64,000 bases of DNA from Candidatus Laterigemmans baculatus. GTDB taxonomy: Bacteria; Planctomycetota; Planctomycetia; Pirellulales; Pirellulaceae. Below, piece after piece: positions 10,301 to 18,171 of the stretch. The stretch's first letter is position 1; each line of letters starts with the position of its first letter. A program made the translations under genes and the position numbers. The stretch covers positions 1-64,000 of the forward strand of contig NZ_WRPR01000063.1 of the NCBI RefSeq assembly GCF_010367455.1, given 5' to 3'. Below the pieces are notes generated by a model. That model worked only from the letters and a program-made list of their open reading frames with translations, did not search any database and had not been told where the DNA came from.

Positions 10301-10830
10301 CTGCCGTGTCGGTCGTTGGCGTTTTCTTAGTTCTGATGCTGCTGTATCCCTCGGTGCGGATCGTGTTGCAGATCCTCAACGCCCTCCCCACGGCGTTTAT
10401 CGGTGGTGTGTTTGCACTCGTGCTCACTGGCCAGTCGCTGACGGTTGCCAGCCTGGTCGGGTTCATCGCCCTTGGAGGAATTGCAGTCCGCAACGGAATC
10501 CTGCTGGTCACCCACTATTTCCATCTGATGCGAGAAGAAGGTGAGCCGTTCTCTCGGGAGATGGTCTTGCGAGGGTCGCTCGAGCGGCTGGCCCCTGTCC
10601 TGATGACCGCATTGACTGCCGGGATCGGTCTGCTGCCGCTGGTCCTCGGAGGCGAACAGCCGGGACGCGAAATCTTATACCCGGTAGCAACCGTGATCGT
10701 CGGTGGATTGCTGACCTCAACCTTCTGCGAATTTCTTTTGCACCCGGGAATCTTTTGGAAGTTTAGCGGAGAGGATGCCGCCCGGATGGCTCTGCCGGAC
10801 GACGCCGCTGCGGAAACGATTGAACGTTAG
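7363..10830 (+). CDS. RND heavy-metal efflux pump (CusA/CzcA-like)
   Basis: This 1,155-residue inner-membrane pump of the RND superfamily uses proton influx to export metal ions through the adaptor encoded upstream. The N-terminal IDVFPDLDRPRV and the TM4 segment GGIAVAMGELVDDAIVDVEN, with its acidic relay residues, are typical of the HME branch, and a second helix bundle follows residue ~985. The porter domain contains an unusual extra segment of about 80-90 residues (about 145-235), placed before the conserved MELRTIADWVIRPRLLKIPGIAEV strand; standard CusA/CzcA proteins pass directly between these elements. It holds an internal duplication ELSAAELSAA. Copper or silver is suggested by the CsoR-CopA neighbours, but Zn/Co cannot be excluded. 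Confidence 0.9.
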   Translation: MLNRIIYFSLQYRMLVVVLAVGMLFYGSYLATTLPIDVFPDLDRPRVIIITEAPGLATEEVETLVTQPIEVSLLGASGVQDVRSQTTSGLNVIYVEFDWTTDIRAARQTVQERLATLGETLPPGIRPQMTPQSSIMGQIVIAGMYRRAGPSGGRLVAFEGTPWLLEILPSDAASPELRLWDPAAGDQPASWQAVEVEDVRWELSAAELSAAVESEAAAEPSQVTVVVEGRSYRATVPTVLQQQMELRTIADWVIRPRLLKIPGIAEVFVQGGEQKQYQVLVDPAALVEYDVSLQQVERALAESNINSSGGFAISGESERPIRILGRLGPESRLVLQDLQNVPIKTNLRRSVLLGQVANIVEGAEVKRGDGSVNGRPGVVFTLAKQPHVDTREVSDRIEQAFEEAEAALPADIAIQSDLFRLKNFIDRGIFNVGEALVIGAVLVLIILFLFLLNLRTTFITLTAIPLSLVITTLVFRWIDYLSDSSLSINVMTLGGIAVAMGELVDDAIVDVENIFRRLKENHASGNPKSSLQVVYEASKEIRSAIVFGTAVVILVFLPLFALSGVEGRLFAPLAVAYIVSILASLLVSLTVTPVLSYYLLPQSRAAHRERDGWLLRASKALASPLIRFSINRAGLLLLLTWIVVGVAGWRLSQLGRNFLPEFDEGSVLVNVTLPPGSSLQASNQVSAAIDAKFRQYQQSAENPNGPILHFVRRTGRAEMDEHAAPVNAGEYILSIDPEAEQRRDEILKLLLTELRDEVPGVDIEVEQPLAHLISHMLSGVYAQIAIKIFGDDLYTLQQIAGEVQATIDEIPGLTPPVIEPMRQTPELHIRLRADELAFHGVTRGYVADVLQTALQGEVVSQVLEGQRRFDLLVRLEDRYRTDYANLGQLRIDLPGDRGQIELSELADIGEGMGANALNRENARRRMVIRCNTQDRDLASAVGEIRQRVEQQVELPAGYFIEYGGQFESQQRATQKILVLAAVSVVGVFLVLMLLYPSVRIVLQILNALPTAFIGGVFALVLTGQSLTVASLVGFIALGGIAVRNGILLVTHYFHLMREEGEPFSREMVLRGSLERLAPVLMTALTAGIGLLPLVLGGEQPGREILYPVATVIVGGLLTSTFCEFLLHPGIFWKFSGEDAARMALPDDAAAETIER

Positions 10831-10888
10831 GGACGTTTCTCTGTCAGTCGCCGTTGACTGATACCTACTTGGTGAATTGGAGAGAAAG

Positions 10889-11422
10889 ATGAGAACGATG
10901 AGATTTGTGGCCACGTTTTCAATCCTGTTGGCACCCCTGTTTGCCCTTGGCTGTTCTTCCGAGCCGGCGGTCGAAGAGGCGGCTCGCGACGGGGCGGGGA
11001 TGGAGAGCGGCGAGCCGCACGATCATCCGCTCGAGGGCGACGATGCGCACTCGCATGGCGCGGCGCCGCACGGAGGGACAATCGCCGACTGGGGAGGCGG
11101 TGCCTATCACGTCGAATTCACCGTCGACCACGATCAGCAACAGGCCGTCGTCTACGTGCTCGGCGACGACGCGAAATCGCCCGCGCCCGTCGCTGCGACC
11201 GAGGGCACGCTGCTGCTGAGCATCTCTGAGCCCGCCTTCCAAGTCGAACTGCAGGCGGATCCGCAGTCGGGCGATCCGGAGGGAGCCTCGTCCCGGTTCG
11301 TGGGCCAGCACGAAAACCTGGGCAAGGTCCAGGAGTTTGGCGGCACGATCAGCGGCGAAATCGATGGCACGCCCTACGTCGCCGAGTTTGAGGAGCACGC
11401 GAATGAGGACCATGCCCAGTAA
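10889..11422 (+). CDS. Histidine-rich predicted lipoprotein of the metal-efflux block
   Basis: The ATG at 10889 follows a GGAGAGAA ribosome site. The product (177 aa) has a lipoprotein signal ending in LFALGC, so Cys would carry the lipid anchor. Residues after it are acidic and His-rich (PHDHPLEGDDAHSHGAAPHGG), followed by a compact beta-rich domain (YHVEFTVDHDQQQAVVYVLG) ending in another His/Glu segment. I recall similar small proteins beside RND metal pumps in planctomycetes, with the same HGG-x-YHVEF start, but no named function. It probably binds metal in the periplasm. The stop lies 25 bp before the CsoR operator. Confidence 0.75.
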   Translation: MRTMRFVATFSILLAPLFALGCSSEPAVEEAARDGAGMESGEPHDHPLEGDDAHSHGAAPHGGTIADWGGGAYHVEFTVDHDQQQAVVYVLGDDAKSPAPVAATEGTLLLSISEPAFQVELQADPQSGDPEGASSRFVGQHENLGKVQEFGGTISGEIDGTPYVAEFEEHANEDHAQ

Positions 11423-11447
11423 CGGCTGAGAAAACGGCCTGGTCCGA

Positions 11448-11466
11448 TATACCCCACGGGGGTATA
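11448..11466. promoter_or_regulatory. Probable CsoR operator with overlapping -10 box
   Basis: TATACCCCACGGGGGTATA is a perfect 8-bp inverted repeat (TATACCCC / GGGGTATA) around a 3-base centre. Known CsoR operators are GC-tract palindromes with A/T flanks of this kind. The right arm runs into TATAAT at 11463-11468, a perfect -10 hexamer, so a bound repressor would cover the promoter. No good -35 hexamer is visible 16-18 bases upstream (about 11439-11445). The csoR start is about 40 bases downstream, which fits autoregulation of csoR, the chaperone and copA. Confidence 0.8.
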
Positions 11467-11506
11467 ATTCGGGCAGGTGAACGGGTCCGCGGGAGCGAGG
11501 GTGACG

Positions 11507-11797
11507 ATGCGGTGTGAGAGCAAGGCTCAGGTTCAGCGGCGGCTCAAGCGGGTCGCTGGGCAAGTGGCCGGGCTGCAGAAAATGGTCGACGAGGACCGTT
11601 ACTGCATCGATGTCTTGACGCAGTTGTCTGCTGCCCGTGCGGCGCTCGACGCGATCGGCATCGTGCTGCTGACTGATCACATCGAGGGTTGCGTGGTGGG
11701 CCACGGCACCGGATCGGAGCACCCGTGTGCCACGAAGATGGAACCCGAGGAACTGGTCGAAGAAGTTCGCGTTTCGCTCAAACGGTTTCTGGCTTGA
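11507..11797 (+). CDS. csoR: CsoR-type copper-sensing transcriptional repressor
   Basis: This 96-residue all-helical regulator belongs to the CsoR/RcnR (DUF156) family. The Cu(I) ligand set Cys-His-Cys is intact: Cys33 in DRYCIDVLTQ, and His58 and Cys62 in DHIEGC. Nickel/cobalt RcnR and formaldehyde FrmR proteins have a different third ligand, so copper is the best reading. The N-terminal RRLKRVAGQVAGLQKMV is the DNA-binding helix surface. I chose ATG 11507, behind GGGAGCGAGG; an in-frame GTG lies two codons earlier. A matching palindrome lies upstream at 11448-11466. The C-terminus has an additional Cys (EHPCATK). Confidence 0.92.
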   Translation: MRCESKAQVQRRLKRVAGQVAGLQKMVDEDRYCIDVLTQLSAARAALDAIGIVLLTDHIEGCVVGHGTGSEHPCATKMEPEELVEEVRVSLKRFLA

Positions 11798-11858
11798 AAA
11801 CGAACGGTTGTCTACATGAACCGCTGCTGCTGAGGCGGCGGGCGAAGGAGAAACAAAA

Positions 11859-12080
11859 ATGGCGACGACGACGGAGCTCCGCATCACCGGAATGGTCTGC
11901 GATGCTTGTGCGGGGCATGTGAAGAGAGCGTTGCAGGGTGTCGAGGGAGTTCAAGCGGTCGCGGTCGATCGCGAGGCGGGTCGCGCCTCGGCGGAACACG
12001 CCGGAGTGGACCACCGCCAGTTGATTGCCGCAGTAGCCGAAGCGGGCTACGAAGCCGAAGTGGCGAGTGACACCGCATGA
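11859..12080 (+). CDS. CopZ-like heavy-metal-associated domain protein
   Basis: This is a single HMA domain of 73 residues. The metal motif [11 protein letters not shown] has the two Cys at positions 14 and 17 (CxxC preceded by Met), as in copper chaperones CopZ/Atx1. It would carry Cu(I) to CopA, encoded immediately after it. An AAGGAG-like ribosome site precedes the ATG. Its TGA overlaps the copA ATG (ATGA), indicating coupled translation. The equivalent of the CopZ Tyr/Lys near loop 5 is present as AGYEAE. Confidence 0.9.
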   Translation: MATTTELRITGMVCDACAGHVKRALQGVEGVQAVAVDREAGRASAEHAGVDHRQLIAAVAEAGYEAEVASDTA

Positions 12081-14476
12081 GCGATCCCTCCACGCTCGAG
12101 ACCGCGCGCGCCGACCTGCCGTTGCTCGGCATGCACTGCGCCGCGTGTGCGAACCGGATCGAGAAGGCGCTGCAGAAATCTCCAGGCGTCAGCTCGGCGA
12201 ACGTCAACTTCGCCACGACGCAGGCCACCGTGCGGTACTCGCCGCAGGTGACCGATCCGCTGGCGCTTCGGGAGGTTGTTCGCAAAGCGGGATATGATGC
12301 GATTGTCCACGAGGCTTCTCCCGCGGCCGCCGAAGGTGAGGGTGGAGCGGTCAGCAGAGGAGTGGCCGCGGCGGCGGAATTGCGTGAGGCGGAGGATGCG
12401 GCTCGGGCCGCGGACTACGAGCGGCAGCGGCGGCGGTTTTTTGTTGCGGCTGCGCTGACCTTGCCGGTGGCGGTGCTGGCCATGGGAGGGCATTTGATTC
12501 CGCCCCTAGCGCCGCTGCTGAACTTTTCCGGACGGGCCTGGGTGGAGCTAGGGCTGACGACGCCGGTGCTGTTCTGGGCGGGCCGAGAGTTTTTCACCGG
12601 CGCCTGGAGTGCTGCCCGCCACCGCGCCGCCGACATGAACACGCTGGTCGCAATCGGGACCCTTGCCGCCTATCTCTACAGCCTCGTTGTTACGATCGCA
12701 CCGCAAGCCGTGGCGGCCGCGGCTCCCGGGGTCGAAGCGTCCGGCGTCGATCCCGCGGCGGCCGACCCGCACGCCGCCCACACGATTGGTTCGCCCATGG
12801 GGGTCTACTACGAAGTTGCGGCGTTCGTCGTGACTTTGATCCTGATGGGACGGCTGCTTGAAGCGCGAGCGCGGAGCAAGACGAGCGGCGCGATTCGGGC
12901 GCTGGTCGGGCTGCAGCCGCGAACGGCGCGCGTCGAGCGCGAGGGTGTGGAGCAGGACTTGCCGATCGAGGAGGTACGGGTCGGAGATCTGCTGCGAGTG
13001 CGGCCGGGAGAGAAAGTTCCGGTCGACGGCGAAGTGGTCGACGGCTCGAGCACGATCGACGAGAGCATGTTGACCGGCGAGCCGCTGCCGGTGGCCAAGA
13101 CCGCGGGTGATACGGTGATCGGTGCGACGATCAACAAGACGGGATCCTTGCGGGTCCGTGCGACGCAGGTCGGCAGCGACACGGTGCTCCAGCAGATCGT
13201 CCGCCTCGTGCAGGAGGCGCAAGGTTCGAAAGCGCCGATTCAGCGGTTGGCCGATACCATCTCGGGTTACTTTGTCCCGGCCGTGCTGTGCATTGCGGTG
13301 GCCACATTCGTGCTGTGGTTCAACTTTGCCCCGCTCGAAAACCGGCTCCCCTTTGCCCTGCTGACGTTCGTCTCGGTGCTGATCATCGCTTGCCCGTGCG
13401 CGCTCGGATTGGCCACGCCGACAGCGATCATGGTTGGCACGGGGCGAGGCGCGCAAAGCGGGATCTTGATCAAGGGAGGTGAAGCGCTCGAGCAGGCGCA
13501 TCGGCTGACCACGGTCGTGCTCGACAAAACTGGGACGATCACCCGGGGACAGCCCGAAGTGACCGACGTTGTGGTCGATGGTTTTGATGAGAGTGAGTTG
13601 TTGCGGCTGGCTGCTTCGGCCGAGCGCGGTTCGGAGCATCCGCTTGGCGAAGCGATCGTCCGAAGCGCCGAACAGCGGGCTCTGGTGCTGGTCGAGCCCC
13701 AAGAATTCGCCGCGGTCGCCGGCCACGGGATCGAGGCGCGAGTCGAGGGGCGACGGGTGCTGATCGGCAACGCGCGGCTGCTCCGCGAGCGCGGGCTCGA
13801 TGCCAATGAAGCCCTCACCCAGCGGTTGGCGGACGAGGCGAAGACGCCAGTGTTTGTCGCCATCGACGATTTCCCAGCCGGAGTGATCGCCGTGGCCGAT
13901 CCCGTGAAGGAAAGCTCGCGCGGCGCGATCGAGCAATTGCACCGCTCGGGACTGAAGGTCGCGATGCTGACCGGGGACAACCGCCGCACGGCTGAAGCGA
14001 TCGCCGCGCAAGTCGGAATCGATCGTGTGCTGGCGGAGGTTTTGCCCGATGGCAAGAGCGAAGAGATTCGCAAGCTGCAGGCCGCCGGTGAAACCGTTGC
14101 GATGGTTGGCGACGGGATCAATGACGCTCCCGCCCTGGCTCAGGCCGATGTAGGGATCGCGATTGGCAGCGGCACCGACGTCGCGATCGAGGCGGCCGAC
14201 ATCACACTCGTCCGCGGCGACTTGCGGGGCGTGGCCGCCGCGATCGCGCTTTCGCAGGCGACGGTCCGCAACATCCGCCAGAACTTGTTCTTCGCCTTCA
14301 TCTACAACGTGCTGGGGATCCCGATCGCAGCCGGGGTTCTCTACCCGCTGACCGGTTGGCTGTTGAGCCCAATCCTCGCCTCCGCGGCGATGGCCCTGTC
14401 GTCGGTCAGCGTCGTGACCAACGCGCTCCGCCTGCGCGGTTTCGCCGTGGCTCCCAGTCATGCTCAGGAGAGTTAG
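12077..14476 (+). CDS. copA: Copper-translocating P1B-type ATPase
   Basis: CopA exports Cu(I) from the cytoplasm using ATP. One N-terminal HMA domain carries [15 protein letters not shown]. Eight membrane helices are expected; the TM6 ion motif CPC lies near residue 439 ([12 protein letters not shown]). Downstream are the phosphorylation loop DKTGT near residue 483, the HP dipeptide in SEHPLGE and the hinge [14 protein letters not shown] near 678. The C-terminal helices fit the P1B-1 copper group. Length 799 aa is typical. A short non-conserved linker with His (DPHAAHTIG) sits between TM3 and TM4. The HMA gene directly upstream overlaps by 4 bp. Confidence 0.95.
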   Translation: MSDPSTLETARADLPLLGMHCAACANRIEKALQKSPGVSSANVNFATTQATVRYSPQVTDPLALREVVRKAGYDAIVHEASPAAAEGEGGAVSRGVAAAAELREAEDAARAADYERQRRRFFVAAALTLPVAVLAMGGHLIPPLAPLLNFSGRAWVELGLTTPVLFWAGREFFTGAWSAARHRAADMNTLVAIGTLAAYLYSLVVTIAPQAVAAAAPGVEASGVDPAAADPHAAHTIGSPMGVYYEVAAFVVTLILMGRLLEARARSKTSGAIRALVGLQPRTARVEREGVEQDLPIEEVRVGDLLRVRPGEKVPVDGEVVDGSSTIDESMLTGEPLPVAKTAGDTVIGATINKTGSLRVRATQVGSDTVLQQIVRLVQEAQGSKAPIQRLADTISGYFVPAVLCIAVATFVLWFNFAPLENRLPFALLTFVSVLIIACPCALGLATPTAIMVGTGRGAQSGILIKGGEALEQAHRLTTVVLDKTGTITRGQPEVTDVVVDGFDESELLRLAASAERGSEHPLGEAIVRSAEQRALVLVEPQEFAAVAGHGIEARVEGRRVLIGNARLLRERGLDANEALTQRLADEAKTPVFVAIDDFPAGVIAVADPVKESSRGAIEQLHRSGLKVAMLTGDNRRTAEAIAAQVGIDRVLAEVLPDGKSEEIRKLQAAGETVAMVGDGINDAPALAQADVGIAIGSGTDVAIEAADITLVRGDLRGVAAAIALSQATVRNIRQNLFFAFIYNVLGIPIAAGVLYPLTGWLLSPILASAAMALSSVSVVTNALRLRGFAVAPSHAQES

Positions 14477-14482
14477 CAACGC

Positions 14483-14569
14483 ATGGATACCGCCGAGATC
14501 ATCGTCACCGTGGGCGGAGCGCTGCTGATCGCGCTGATCCTGTGGTTCTTCTTCGGGGGCAGGAGGTAA
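14483..14569 (+). CDS. 28-residue membrane peptide after copA
   Basis: A short frame of 28 codons starts six bases after the copA stop and encodes a single hydrophobic helix (EIIVTVGGALLIALILWFFF) ending in GGRR. CopA's last codons include AGGAG, a good ribosome site. The sequence resembles the N-terminal membrane anchor of cupredoxin-like proteins found next to copper ATPases (COG4633 type), but the downstream cupredoxin domain is absent here. It may be a genuine small subunit that binds CopA, or the remnant of such a cupredoxin gene. Real translation is likely but unproven. Confidence 0.5.
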   Translation: MDTAEIIVTVGGALLIALILWFFFGGRR

Positions 14570-14639
14570 CGTACGTCAGGCTTTCCTCTTCGGTCACCCT
14601 CCCGGGGGGAGGGTGGCTTTCGAGTCGGCCGCTGACGTA
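14570..14639. repeat. Short inverted repeat with internal GGGAGGGT palindrome
   Basis: Outer arms GTACGTCAG and CTGACGTAC (near 14572 and 14632) flank the palindrome ACCCTCCCGGGGGGAGGGT (14596-14614). The outer motif CGTACGTCAGGCT recurs at about 49340, after fumC. It lies between convergent genes and could act as a transcription end, although no T-run follows. Confidence 0.6.
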
Positions 14640-14852
14640 CTACTGCTCGCCGACGACGAAGCGTTCTCCGAGCAGTTCGACGACGTCGCCGCGGTCGAGT
14701 TGCTTTCGCCTTCGCGTTTCGACTTCGCCGTTGACTTGCACTTCGCCGGCTTGGATCAGCACTTTGGCTTGTCCGCCGGTGCCGACGACGCCGCAGAACT
14801 TGAGGAAGTCGTCGAGCCGAATCGCCTCGGCGGGATCGGGTTGAGCATCCAT
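14640..14852 (-). CDS. Small S4 RNA-binding domain protein (YbcJ-like)
   Basis: This 70-residue protein consists of one S4 domain: IRLDDFLKFCGVVGTGGQAKVLI followed by GEVQVNGEVETRRRKQLDRGD and a short strand. The family (E. coli YbcJ, RlbA-type) binds structured RNA. The ATG overlaps the stop of the upstream endonuclease-like gene in TGATG, so translation is probably coupled, although the two activities have no obvious link. A GTG one codon earlier is possible. Confidence 0.85.
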   Translation of the reverse strand: MDAQPDPAEAIRLDDFLKFCGVVGTGGQAKVLIQAGEVQVNGEVETRRRKQLDRGDVVELLGERFVVGEQ

Positions 14853-15943
14853 CACTTCACCGTAAACTTCGCGACCAAGGGCCAGTGATCGCTGAGGTCG
14901 CGTTGCGGCTCAGGGATCTGCCAGTAGCGTTCCCAGTGTTCCTCCGGCTCATCGACGCCATCGCCGCGGATGGCCAACTGTCGCAGTCGCTCGATCGAGT
15001 GAAAAACCAGGTCGGGCTTTCGCGGGGTATCTTCCAGAAGCGAGCGGCTGACGAGGATTCGATCGAGGTGAGCGTCTTCACGGAGGTGGGTGGGCCGCTC
15101 GCTCTCCGGCAGGTGTTCTCCAAGGTCGACCAGGTCGTCCGCGGCGGTGGGCGTGCCACGGCCCGAGAGAATCGCGATATCGGAGTCGGCTGGTGGCGGG
15201 TAGTCGGTCGAGAGGCTGTTGGTGTCGCCGAGCACGATCACGTTCTCCCCCGCGGCGATCCGCTCGGCGAGCCAGGCATGCACCGATCGAGTTTGGTCGG
15301 TGCGGATCGCTTCGGCATCGCGTCCGGCGCGGAAGTGGAGCGTCAGGATCGTGACTCGTTCGACGCCGTCGCCGACCGGAACCTCGAACGTCGCTTCGGC
15401 GTGTTTGGTGACGTTGCCAAAGTCGCCGCGAGCCTCCATCGCTCGCGAGGGCTGGTGTCGCGAGAGCCGCGTCAGGAAGTTGTGCGGCTGGTAGAGGAAA
15501 CCGACATCCTGTTCGGTGAAGTAGTCGCCTCCTTCGATGAATCCGATCTGATAGTCGAGCTGATGATTCCGCTCGAGCGAGCCGGTGAGGTAATACAGAA
15601 CTCGTTGGCCTTCGACTTCCTGGACGGCCAACACGTCGGGACGAGCCGCAGCGATGCTTTTGGCGAATGCGTCGCGCCGCCAGTTCCAATCCGCGCGGCT
15701 CGGGGCGCTCTGCTCTCGGGCAAGCTCCGAAAAGTTGTCGCCGGTGTGGTTGTCGTAGAACCATTCCAGGTTCCACGTCATCACCGTCCATTCCTCGGCC
15801 GAACCGTCGCTTGCCGCAGTGTCCGAGTCCGCGGCAACATCAGACGAGACGCCATTAGCGGGCTGCGAGGGTGGGTTGCAGGCGAGCCCGGAGAACGCGC
15901 AGAGGAGGAAGGCCGTGAACGCTAGGGCACGTAGGGAGTTCAC
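14852..15943 (-). CDS. Endonuclease/exonuclease/phosphatase family lipoprotein
   Basis: The product has the EEP (DNase I-like) fold: MTWNLEWFYDN at the start of the domain, LAVQEVEG with the catalytic Glu, LHFRAGRDAEAIRTDQ, LGDTNS with Asp/Asn, and a final SDHWPLVAKF carrying the catalytic Asp-His. I place the start at GTG 15943, which gives a lipoprotein signal (LRALAFTAFLLCAFSGLAC). The frame stays open upstream, but that part runs through a palindromic repeat and looks non-coding. The ribosome site is supplied by the GGGAGGGT palindrome at 15942-15960. Substrate unknown; extracytoplasmic nuclease or phosphodiesterase. Confidence 0.85.
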   Translation of the reverse strand: MNSLRALAFTAFLLCAFSGLACNPPSQPANGVSSDVAADSDTAASDGSAEEWTVMTWNLEWFYDNHTGDNFSELAREQSAPSRADWNWRRDAFAKSIAAARPDVLAVQEVEGQRVLYYLTGSLERNHQLDYQIGFIEGGDYFTEQDVGFLYQPHNFLTRLSRHQPSRAMEARGDFGNVTKHAEATFEVPVGDGVERVTILTLHFRAGRDAEAIRTDQTRSVHAWLAERIAAGENVIVLGDTNSLSTDYPPPADSDIAILSGRGTPTAADDLVDLGEHLPESERPTHLREDAHLDRILVSRSLLEDTPRKPDLVFHSIERLRQLAIRGDGVDEPEEHWERYWQIPEPQRDLSDHWPLVAKFTVK

Positions 15944-16071
15944 CCTCCCCCCGGGAGGGTCGCGAGGAACGAGCGGGGAGGGCCTCTGCGACTGGCACTG
16001 CTCAGCAACCGTGGTCGTCGGATGCGGCTTCCCCTCCCTTCGCTGTCGCTCGGACCTCCCCCCGGGAGGGT
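15942..16071. repeat. Composite palindromic element (GGGAGGGT family)
   Basis: Two ACC(C)TCCCCCCGGGAGGGT palindromes (15942-15960 and 16054-16071) bracket the motifs TCGCGAGGAACGAGCGGGGAG and CCCTCCCTTCGCTGTCGCTCGG, which are imperfect inverted copies of each other. The same arrangement is found at 34934-35062. One end overlaps the start codon of the EEP gene. Confidence 0.75.
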
Positions 16072-16128
16072 GAGGTGAGGTCGAATCAGAGATTGATGAA
16101 CCCGCCGGCTGCACGCGGCTTCGACAAC

Positions 16129-17028
16129 TCATTTCGCGGTTTCCCCTGGGACGAGCGTGCTGGAGCCGACGACTCTCGGGCGAGCGATCACGCGGTGAAA
16201 GTGCAGCTGGACTTCGCGGGCCACGACGCGGCGGACACCTTCGACCAGGCACGCCGGTTCGTTCTCCTCCTGGCCGATCCGAATCACCTCGGCGAGCGGC
16301 GTGCCGGGAGGCACCGCAAACGTCCGCTGGTTGATGATTTGATTGCCGGCGTCGAGCTCGGGAATGATGAAGTGGCAAGTGGCTCCGAAGGTCAGCATCC
16401 GCGCGGCGTAGGCGTCGTGGTAGGGGCGGAAGCCGGGAAAACCGGGGAGCAGCCCGTGGTGCAGATTGATGATCCGACCGCCGGCGAATTGCCAGCAGGT
16501 GGCTGCTGGCAGCACGCGCATGTAGCGGGCCAAGATCACATAGTCGACATCGTACTGGTCGAGCAGCTCGATCATCTTCGCATCGTCGGCCACGCCGTTT
16601 TCATCCCCGATGCATTCGAACGGGATGCCGAACGATTGGGCCAGCGGTTGGCATTTCCTGCGGTTGCCGATGACCACGGCCGCTTCGGCTTGGATGTGGT
16701 TGTCGGCGATCGCTTGGAGGAGGGCCCGCGGAGTCGATTCGAGAAAGGTCGTGCAGATCGCCAGCCGCGGTCGCGCCGCCCGCAGCTCCGGACTCCAGAT
16801 CCGAATCGCCAGTCCGGTATGGGCAGCGATCTGCGGCATCGCTTGCTGCAACCGCTGCAGCTGGGCGGAATCGATTTCGAACCGACAGAGCATTGCGAAC
16901 AATTGCTCCTCGTCGTGGTCGTACATCTGGATCTCTTCGATCCGGGCTCCCTGGGCGGTCAGGTAATGAATGATCGGGTCGGCCAATCCGACGTTATCTG
17001 GCCCGAGGGCAGTGATCACGACATCCAT
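16129..17028 (-). CDS. purU: Formyltetrahydrofolate deformylase
   Basis: PurU hydrolyses 10-formyl-THF to THF and formate, supplying formate for purine synthesis and balancing the C1 pool. An N-terminal ACT domain (about residues 1-80) is followed by the formyltransferase fold. Catalytic residues are visible: Asn188 and His190 in IINLHHGLLPGFPG, and Asp226 in PELDAGNQ. The YVILARYMRVLP segment is a family signature. The length of 299 aa is normal. The stop lies about 185 bases from the EEP start, with a palindromic element between. Confidence 0.92.
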   Translation of the reverse strand: MDVVITALGPDNVGLADPIIHYLTAQGARIEEIQMYDHDEEQLFAMLCRFEIDSAQLQRLQQAMPQIAAHTGLAIRIWSPELRAARPRLAICTTFLESTPRALLQAIADNHIQAEAAVVIGNRRKCQPLAQSFGIPFECIGDENGVADDAKMIELLDQYDVDYVILARYMRVLPAATCWQFAGGRIINLHHGLLPGFPGFRPYHDAYAARMLTFGATCHFIIPELDAGNQIINQRTFAVPPGTPLAEVIRIGQEENEPACLVEGVRRVVAREVQLHFHRVIARPRVVGSSTLVPGETAK

Positions 17029-17139
17029 GGTTTGCAGTCGAATAGGGGCGGCAGGCGAGGAACGGGTGGCGGCGGAAATCGGTCGCTGGTTAAAGTACTC
17101 TAACCCTTTGAACTCGACTCGTCCCCAGGGCTAGGCCCC

Positions 17140-17580
17140 ATGCCACCACTGTTGTCCAGCAAGCCGCGACGCGATGAAGTTCCGGCCGGGAGCAACCTCT
17201 GCGAATACTGCACGGCCAAGTGCTGCCACTACTTCGCCCTGCCGATCGACCAGCCGACCGAACGTCGCGATTTCGACTTTATCCGCTGGTACTTGTTGCA
17301 CGATCGAGCCAGCGTGTTCGTCGACGACGAGGTCTGGTACTTACTCGTCCACACGACCTGCAAGCATCTCCAAGACGATCACCGCTGTGGGATCTATGAG
17401 ACGCGACCGCAGATCTGTCGCGAGTACACCACCGATGGCTGCGAATACGACGACGATTGGTGCTACGAGAAGTATTTTGAGACGCCCGAGCAGATCCACG
17501 AGTACGTCGAGGCAACGTTCGGTCCCGAAGACGGAGGCTCGCTCCGCTCCCGCAAGCCCACCGGTCTGCCGATCGCGTGA
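17140..17580 (+). CDS. YkgJ family Cys-cluster protein (UPF0153)
   Basis: This 146-residue cytoplasmic protein has the Cys-rich pattern of the YkgJ/FliB-like family, thought to bind zinc or an Fe-S cluster. Visible: CEYCTAKCCHYF at the start, then TTCKHLQDDHRCGIYETRPQICREY and a later EYDDDWCYEKYF. The CGIYETRPxICREY stretch is the family signature. The gene starts divergently from purU, 111 bases away. Function unknown for the family. Confidence 0.88.
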   Translation: MPPLLSSKPRRDEVPAGSNLCEYCTAKCCHYFALPIDQPTERRDFDFIRWYLLHDRASVFVDDEVWYLLVHTTCKHLQDDHRCGIYETRPQICREYTTDGCEYDDDWCYEKYFETPEQIHEYVEATFGPEDGGSLRSRKPTGLPIA

Positions 17581-17586
17581 AGTTTC

Positions 17587-18099
17587 CCGGTCCCCTCTCC
17601 CTGACCCTGGGCTGATGAAAATGCCCAGTTCTGGGCGAAGTGGAGAGGGTACAGGGTCAGAAACTGCTACGGCTGGCGACAGCGAGGCATTCTGCTCAAG
17701 TCTTCCCGCCCCGCAGGGGCCTAAACAATCCAGCCCAGGGCACAGCGCCGCGGCAACGCCGCAGAGCGACGCCCTGGGTCACGCGTGTCCCTCACACCCA
17801 CAACAGCCCTGAAAGGGCGAAACACACCTCCGCGCCACGCGTCCGAGCCTGTGTCGCCCCTTCAGGGCTTCACGCACTGGTGCGCTCCGATACCCAGGGC
17901 GGCGCTCTGCGGCTTCGCCGCGACGCTCTGCCCTGGGCTGTTCTGTTTGAGCCCTTCGGGCTGAGGGTAAAGTGCCGCGCAGAATCGTCTAGCTTCCGAA
18001 ACATTTTCATCAGCCCACCCTAGCCTTCCTATCCCTCTCCCCCGCGGCTTGGCTGCGAACGAAAGTTCCGCAGCCAAGCCGCGGGGGAGAGGGGACCGG
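17587..18099. repeat. Nested inverted-repeat element (MITE-like), copy 1
   Basis: The whole gap between two convergent genes is nested palindrome. The outermost arms are CCGGTCCCCTCTCCC (17587-17601) and its complement (18085-18099). Inside them TGGGCTGATGAAAATG (17607-17622) matches its complement at 18002-18017. A core of about 370 bases (17647-18018) is present again at 31618-31988 with roughly 90% identity by eye. The core contains paired arms AACAGCCCTGAAAGGGCG/CGCCCCTTCAGGGCTT and GCCCTGGGT/ACCCAGGGC. No transposase is encoded. Confidence 0.8.
18033..18098. terminator. Long perfect hairpin between convergent genes
   Basis: CTCTCCCCCGCGGCTTGGC and its complement form a stem of about 25 bp around a loop AACGAAAGTTC. 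It sits between the ends of the YkgJ-type gene and yedK and could stop transcription from both sides, although no T-tract follows either arm. It overlaps the outer arm of the nested element. Confidence 0.45.
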
Positions 18100-18171
18100 A
18101 AAACTGCACGACCTCCGGGGGGAGGGTGAGGGGGCGTTCCTGCGCAACTTTCGCGGAGCGAAAGGCGACTA

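Noticed and set aside
12548-14479. A 643-codon minus-strand frame opposite copA
   Set aside because: It is the complement of a clear P-type ATPase and has no recognisable domain.
15944-16378. Upstream extension of the EEP gene and overlap with purU
   Set aside because: It would run through a palindromic element and overlap purU by 250 bases; the GTG at 15943 gives a lipoprotein signal.
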